DNA from: Kutzneria buriramensis
GTDB lineage: Bacteria; Actinomycetota; Actinomycetes; Mycobacteriales; Pseudonocardiaceae
DNA length: 64,000 bases
Direction: 5' to 3'
Assembly: GCF_003387475.1 (NCBI RefSeq)
Contig: NZ_QUNO01000008.1
Coordinates: 372,001-436,000, forward strand
Each line of letters begins with the position of its first letter. The first letter of the stretch is position 1. The position numbers were made by a program, and so were the translations under genes. Positions 59,760 through 64,000 of the stretch are shown one piece after another. The notes beneath the pieces were generated by a model that was not told the origin of the DNA, did not search any database, and saw only the letters and a program-made list of their open reading frames with translations.

Positions 59760-61273
59760 CAAGGTGCCGGCTGGGTCTCGCCGTCGGTGAAGGCCAGCAG
59801 CATCTCGTCGGCGAACACGTCGTAGCGGCCGCGGCCGTTGCGCTTGGCCCGGTACATGGCGATGTCGGCCCGGCGGACCAGCGCCGCCGGGTCGGCCATG
59901 CCGTGCGTGCTCAGGGCGATGCCGATGCTGGCGTTGACCTGCAACTGCCGGCCGGCGATGCGCATCGGCTCGTGCAGGCCGCGCAGGATGCGGTCGGCGA
60001 CCTTGGCGGCGTCGCCGGCGCTGGACACGTTCTGCAGCATCACGGCGAACTCGTCGCCGCCGAAGCGGGCGGCGACGTCGCTGTCGCGCAGCTGGGCGAC
60101 GATCCGGTCGGCGGTGATGGTCAGCAGCGTGTCACCGGCGGCGTGACCGAGCGTGTCGTTGATGGCCTTGAACCGGTCGAGGTCGATGAACAGCAGCGCC
60201 ACCCGGCCGCCGCCGTGCCCGGTGAGCTCCAGCTGGTGCGCGAGCCGGTCCAGGAACAGGCTGCGGCTGGCCAGCCCGGTCACCGAGTCGTGGAACGCCT
60301 GGTGCATGCGGTCCACGGTGTTGGCGTCGGTCAGGGCCAGGCTGACGTGCTCGGCGAACGACTGGAGCATCTGCACCTCGGGCGGCGCGTAGGACCGCCC
60401 GGAACGCTCGGCGGTGACCACCAGCCCGCCGGTGATGGTGCCGCTGTCGTGCACGGGCGCGGCCATCGCGGCGAGGCCGTCGCTGGAGTCGTCCTCGCAC
60501 ACGACCACGCCGCCGGACAGGATGGCCGCGCCGACGGTGCCGGCCTCGGCCAGCGGCATGGACGGCGTCTCCAGCTCGGTGTCGACGGCGAGCCCGGCCC
60601 CGGCGACCAGGGTGATCTGCTGCGGGTCGGAGTCGTCGCGCAGCCACAGCCCGACCGCGCCGTCCCCGAGCAGCTGCCGCGCGGCGCCGGCGATCATGTC
60701 CAGCACCTGGGGGAGCGGCCGCCGCCGGGAGATCGCCCGCTGCACGTCGAACAGGTGCTCCAGCAGCCGCTGCCGCTGTTGCAGCGACGCCAGCAGCTCG
60801 GCGTTCTCCGCCGCCTGCCGCTCGCTGCGCTCCCGCATCTCGTGCTCGGCCTCCAGCGTCCGCAGCATGGTCAGCGCCAGCTCCAGCAGCCGGGCCATGC
60901 CCCGCACGACGTTGCGCTCCTCCACCGAGAAGCCGGGCTCGCCGCCGCGGGCCAGCACCAGGTGTCCGGGCCGGCCGCCGCCCCAGTCGGCGGCGATCGC
61001 CCGGCAGCAGCCCACCCCGGGCACGTCGACCTTGTCCAGCTCGCGGCGCGCCACGGCGACCAGGTCCGCCGCCGGCACGCGGCCCACCGGGAAGCCGACC
61101 ACGGCCGCCACCTCGTCGTCGATCACCACCGCGGCGACCTCGGCGTCCAGGGCCTGCGCGGCCCGCTCCGCGGCGGCCCGGGCCGCCGACTCCTCGTCCA
61201 GGCACTCCGAGACCACGGCCAGCAGCTCCAACAGTTGCTGGCCGTCGTGGTAAGCGCCGCCGATGTTGGTCAT
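59759..61273 (-). CDS. GAF-GGDEF diguanylate cyclase
   Basis: A 504-residue cytoplasmic protein: two GAF-like sensor regions (about 15-140 and 175-320) joined by a helical linker, then a GGDEF domain (about 322-490). The active site is ARFGGDEFAV (GGDEF 405-409), with an I-site R-D-S-D at 396-399 for product inhibition and LLFIDLDRFKAINDTLGHAAG as the Mg/GTP motif. It should make c-di-GMP. ATG 61273 is one base after the stop of the FIST gene upstream, so input from the FIST protein is likely. The stop codon overlaps the terminator hairpin. Confidence 0.93.
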   Translation of the reverse strand: MTNIGGAYHDGQQLLELLAVVSECLDEESAARAAAERAAQALDAEVAAVVIDDEVAAVVGFPVGRVPAADLVAVARRELDKVDVPGVGCCRAIAADWGGGRPGHLVLARGGEPGFSVEERNVVRGMARLLELALTMLRTLEAEHEMRERSERQAAENAELLASLQQRQRLLEHLFDVQRAISRRRPLPQVLDMIAGAARQLLGDGAVGLWLRDDSDPQQITLVAGAGLAVDTELETPSMPLAEAGTVGAAILSGGVVVCEDDSSDGLAAMAAPVHDSGTITGGLVVTAERSGRSYAPPEVQMLQSFAEHVSLALTDANTVDRMHQAFHDSVTGLASRSLFLDRLAHQLELTGHGGGRVALLFIDLDRFKAINDTLGHAAGDTLLTITADRIVAQLRDSDVAARFGGDEFAVMLQNVSSAGDAAKVADRILRGLHEPMRIAGRQLQVNASIGIALSTHGMADPAALVRRADIAMYRAKRNGRGRYDVFADEMLLAFTDGETQPAP

Positions 61274-61274
61274 C

Positions 61275-62462
61275 TCAGCCGAGGGCCAGCACGGCGAGGG
61301 TCTGGTTGTGGAAGCCGTGGATGCCGCGGGCCCGCGCGATCTCGCCGTACGCGTAGAAGCCGGCGAACGGCGCCGACTCGGCCCACTTGGCCAGCCGCGC
61401 CTTGTCCCGCTGCACGGCGTCGTCGTCCAGCACGGCCCGCAGCGCGGCGCAGCTGATCGTCAGCAGCCCGACCGGCTCGTGGTCGCCGAGCCCGGCCAGC
61501 GCCTCCTGGCAGGCCGCGTCGGTGGCGGCCAGGATCGACTGCTCGTCGCCGGTCATGGCCCACACCAGGCCGCCGTGGTCGAAGTTGCCGCCGCCGCCCA
61601 GCGACCGGTCGTCCAGGTCGATCTGGGTGCTGACGTTGCGGGCGTCCACGCCGTTGCGGCGCTGGAGGCCCAGCGGCCGGGGCAGCACGAACCGCACGCA
61701 CGCGTCCTTGTCGGTGTAGGCCTCCGGCGGCGCGCCCAGCCGCTCCAGGTAGACGTCCAGCGCCGGCCGGTCGTCCACGGTCTGGATGCGCCCGTCCCGG
61801 CTGCCGGTGACGATCATCGGCTCGCCGACGGTGCGGAAGCCGTGCCGCACGCCCACCGACAGCGGCGCCTCCGAGTGGATCGTGGCGGTCACCACCGCGT
61901 TGGTCAGCACGCGGTCACCGGCGATCAGGTAGGCCTGCTTCATCCGCCAGCCGTCCGCGCCGGATCCGCCGAACAGCGGCACGCTCGCGCCCAGCACGCT
62001 GTAGCAGCCGCGCAGGATTTGCTCCTGTTCTCGGACCAGGCCGTCGGTCAGCAACAGCAGCACCCGGTGCGGCAGGCCCGGGATCTCGGTGACGCTGCGA
62101 CCCAGCTCCACCCCCGCGTCGCGCTGCCGCCCGGTCACGTCCTCCGCGGCGGCGACCGTCGCCGCGAAGCCGGGTCCGCCGAGCGCGGCGACCACGACCG
62201 TGCCGTCGGTGGCCCCGCCCGGGGCGATCTCGCCGCGGGTCGTGCACCCGATGACGGGCACGTCGTCGCCCACCACGTCGCGCACTCCAGCCCGCACGTG
62301 CGTGGGGTCGTGCTCGATCGCCGAGAACACGATGAGCAGCTTGGGCTCCGCCCCGGTCAGGGCGGCGCGAGCGGCCTGGGCCGCCGCGGTCCTCGATTCG
62401 GTGGTGCTGGATTGGCCGACACCCATCCAACGCCTGCCGTCGGGACGCGCGTCCGTGATCAT
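61275..62462 (-). CDS. FIST N/C sensory domain protein
   Basis: A 395-residue cytoplasmic protein made of FIST N and FIST C domains (KLLIVFSAIEHDPTHVRAGV; GCTTRGEIAPGG; LLLTDGLVREQEQILRG; FGGSGADGWRMKQAYL; FAGFYAYGEIARARG; HNQTLAVLAL). FIST domains are proposed to bind small ligands such as amino acids and feed signals to cyclases or kinases. ATG 62462 follows GGAGG; the in-frame codon at 62495 has none. It is one base from the following GGDEF gene, giving a two-gene signalling operon. Confidence 0.92.
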   Translation of the reverse strand: MITDARPDGRRWMGVGQSSTTESRTAAAQAARAALTGAEPKLLIVFSAIEHDPTHVRAGVRDVVGDDVPVIGCTTRGEIAPGGATDGTVVVAALGGPGFAATVAAAEDVTGRQRDAGVELGRSVTEIPGLPHRVLLLLTDGLVREQEQILRGCYSVLGASVPLFGGSGADGWRMKQAYLIAGDRVLTNAVVTATIHSEAPLSVGVRHGFRTVGEPMIVTGSRDGRIQTVDDRPALDVYLERLGAPPEAYTDKDACVRFVLPRPLGLQRRNGVDARNVSTQIDLDDRSLGGGGNFDHGGLVWAMTGDEQSILAATDAACQEALAGLGDHEPVGLLTISCAALRAVLDDDAVQRDKARLAKWAESAPFAGFYAYGEIARARGIHGFHNQTLAVLALG

Positions 62463-62603
62463 GACGCCTCCACTCGACGGCGGTCGGTCAGACACCGTAG
62501 TCGCTTCCGCGGGCGCTTGCGGAGTCGGCCATGTAGATCTTCACTCAAACGGCGCATCTCCTTCGACAGCAGCGGACAGTTCGTTTGACACCGCCGACGG
62601 GCA

Positions 62604-62618
62604 TTGGTCTAGTGCATC
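62604..62618 (+). promoter_or_regulatory. Degenerate DasR-like element before the GH92 gene
   Basis: ATTGGTCTAGTGCAT keeps the left half (TGGTCTAG) and the outer CA of the TGGTCTAGACCA box, ten of twelve core positions. It lies 37 bases upstream of the secreted glycosidase start. Weaker than the boxes at 33428 and 35549. Confidence 0.4.
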
Positions 62619-62654
62619 GGGTAACCAGATCGCTACCGTGGGGGGTGGGCCGCG

Positions 62655-64000
62655 ATGCGGTTCCTTTCGGCACTGGCGGTTTCGGCGCTGGTCGCGGGCT
62701 TTGTCACGGTCACAACGGGTTCCGTGGCCGGCGCGGCGCCATCCGATCCGACGACACTGGTGAACCCGTTCGTGGGCACCGAGAACTCCGGCAACACGTT
62801 CCCCGGCGCGTCGGCGCCGTTCGGCATGGTCCAGGTCAGCCCGGACACCGGCGGCCAGGGCGGCTACGACTACGACCAGACGGCAATTTACGGCTTCAGC
62901 CAGACCCATCTGTCCGGCGTGGGCTGCGGCGTGATGGGCGAGCTGCCGCTCATGCCGACCACCGGCGCGGTGACCACGGTCGATCCGGCCAGGTACGCGT
63001 CCGCCTATTCGCACGCGAACGAGCAGGCCACACCCGGTTACTACCGGGTCGGACTGTCGTCCTACGGCGTTAACGCGGAAGTGACGGCGACGGCGCGGAC
63101 CGGTTGGCAGCGCTACACGTTCCCGGCCACCGCGGCGGCCAACGTCCTGTTCAACACGGGTCAGGCCAACCAGTCCGTGCTCGACTCAGAGGTCCACATC
63201 GTCGACGACCACACGGTCGAGGGACGCGTGCACGACGGCGGCTTCTGCGCCGGGCATGATCAGCACACCGTCTACTTCACGGCCAGCTTCTCCCGGCCCT
63301 TCACGTCCTACGGCGCCTGGCGCGGCAGCACCCCGACGCCCGGCGCGACGGACGCCGCCGGCAGCGGCGGCAACGGAGCGTGGGTCACGTTCGACGTCTC
63401 CACCCGGCATGACGTTGTGGTGAAGGTCGGGCTCTCCTACACGGGCCCGGCCGGCGCGCGGGCGAATCTCGTCCAGGAGACCGGAAGTTCCTACGACTTC
63501 GACAAAACTCGAACCGCGCTGCACGACACGTGGTTCAGGTATCTGAACACCATTGGCGTCGCGGGTGGGAGCCAGGACCGAGAAACGGCTTTCTACACGG
63601 CTTTGTACCACGCGCAGCTGCACCCGAACCTGGCCGGCGACGTGGACGGCGGCTATGCCGGCTTCGACGGCAAGGTGCACAGGGCGGCGGACTACACGCC
63701 CTACCAGAACTTCTCGCTGTGGGACACCTACCGGCCGCAGAACCAGTTGCTGGAGCTGCTCCACTCCGACGTGGCACGGGACGTCGCGCTGTCGCTGGTG
63801 GCCGCCGGCCGCGACGGCGGCTGGCTGCCGCGGTGGGCGCTGGCCAACAGCGAGACCAACATCATGACCGGCGACCCGGTGACGCCGTTCCTGGTCGAGG
63901 CGTGGAGCAAAGGCTTGCTACGCGGTCACGAGCAGGAGGCGTACGCGTTGCTGCGCGCCAACGCCACAGGCCTGCCGCCGGCCGATTCGCAGTACAACGG
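62655..64000 (+). CDS. Secreted GH92 alpha-1,2-mannosidase (5' part; continues past window)
   Basis: The first 448 codons of a secreted glycoside hydrolase family 92 enzyme, a calcium-dependent exo-alpha-mannosidase. The signal peptide is RFLSALAVSALVAGFVTVT, cleavage near VAGAAP. The GH92 N-terminal domain starts LVNPFVGTENSGNTFPGA and has GYDYDQTAIYGFSQTHLSG. The catalytic domain begins near FYTALYHAQLHPN, with FSLWDTYRPQNQLLEL and GGWLPRWALANSETNIMTGD. No stop occurs before base 64000. The ATG follows GGGGGTGGG. A DasR-like site upstream hints at control by amino sugars. Confidence 0.93.
   Translation, partial: MRFLSALAVSALVAGFVTVTTGSVAGAAPSDPTTLVNPFVGTENSGNTFPGASAPFGMVQVSPDTGGQGGYDYDQTAIYGFSQTHLSGVGCGVMGELPLMPTTGAVTTVDPARYASAYSHANEQATPGYYRVGLSSYGVNAEVTATARTGWQRYTFPATAAANVLFNTGQANQSVLDSEVHIVDDHTVEGRVHDGGFCAGHDQHTVYFTASFSRPFTSYGAWRGSTPTPGATDAAGSGGNGAWVTFDVSTRHDVVVKVGLSYTGPAGARANLVQETGSSYDFDKTRTALHDTWFRYLNTIGVAGGSQDRETAFYTALYHAQLHPNLAGDVDGGYAGFDGKVHRAADYTPYQNFSLWDTYRPQNQLLELLHSDVARDVALSLVAAGRDGGWLPRWALANSETNIMTGDPVTPFLVEAWSKGLLRGHEQEAYALLRANATGLPPADSQYN

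Overview
This is one continuous stretch of very GC-rich, gene-dense chromosome. GTG and TTG starts are frequent, genes often overlap by ATGA or GTGA, and codon third positions are strongly G/C. The gene content (HpnCDE squalene pathway, MAB_1171c-type membrane protein, MmpS-like lipoprotein, SpoIIE/STAS modules, DasR-type boxes, SigE-type ECF sigma factor) points to a filamentous actinomycete, most likely of the Pseudonocardiaceae (Kutzneria/Amycolatopsis-like). The genus is an inference. I see no rRNA, tRNA, CRISPR array, insertion sequence or prophage.

Layout. 1-2837 (-): hpnC-hpnD-hpnE, squalene synthesis for hopanoids; hpnE runs off the left edge. 2969-5537 (+): serine beta-lactamase-like esterase and an MFS exporter ending in a large palindrome. 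5534-9952 (-): secreted GH27 alpha-galactosidase, then the DUF969-DUF979-Pcp pyroglutamate cluster. 10191-13758: secreted trypsin-like protease (+), then a sugar-acid dehydratase and its LacI regulator (-). 14063-16165 (+): GGDEF/HD-GYP c-di-GMP enzyme. 16167-18644 (-): XRE regulator, ImmA/IrrE peptidase and MAB_1171c membrane protein, with a tiny divergent transcription unit. 18875-23240 (-): two pairs, NCS1 permease/TenA-like protein and MFS/PucR regulator. 23340-25219 (+): tandem paralogous HSL-type esterases.

25900-31956 (+): tightly overlapped operon of NCS1 permease, isochorismatase-type hydrolase, GntR/UTRA regulator, ADP-ribosylglycohydrolase, PfkB kinase and a CoA-transferase. It resembles an expanded yegTUVW nucleoside-use cluster. 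31983-35518: methyltransferase (+), then secreted cell-wall and peptidase genes (-) with two DasR-like boxes. 35643-36955 (+): ECF sigma factor and membrane partner.

37028-41879 (+): three overlapping genes forming a predicted RNA-repair system: a small KxDG ligase; a second KxDG ligase fused to a P-loop kinase; and an 878-residue protein joining an MJ1316 domain, an EEP phosphoesterase, a 2H phosphoesterase and a nucleotidyltransferase. I regard this as the most interesting locus. A phosphotransferase and a CYTH-CHAD protein follow.

44233-47095: two small stress-type proteins and an acyltransferase-SGNH membrane protein. 47184-54483: signalling island with two STAS proteins, a SpoIIE phosphatase and a soluble hybrid histidine kinase carrying eight HAMP units of exactly 276 nt. 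54485-55776: Rho_N-like protein, then a probable fluoride riboswitch and two crcB genes. 55991-59694: small membrane proteins, a molybdopterin oxidoreductase with its flavin reductase, and a Tat-exported purple-acid-type phosphatase. 59759-62462 (-): FIST sensor and GAF-GGDEF cyclase. 62655-64000 (+): secreted GH92 mannosidase, cut by the right edge.

Two copies of one 57-nt perfect hairpin close convergent gene pairs at 25230 and 59703.
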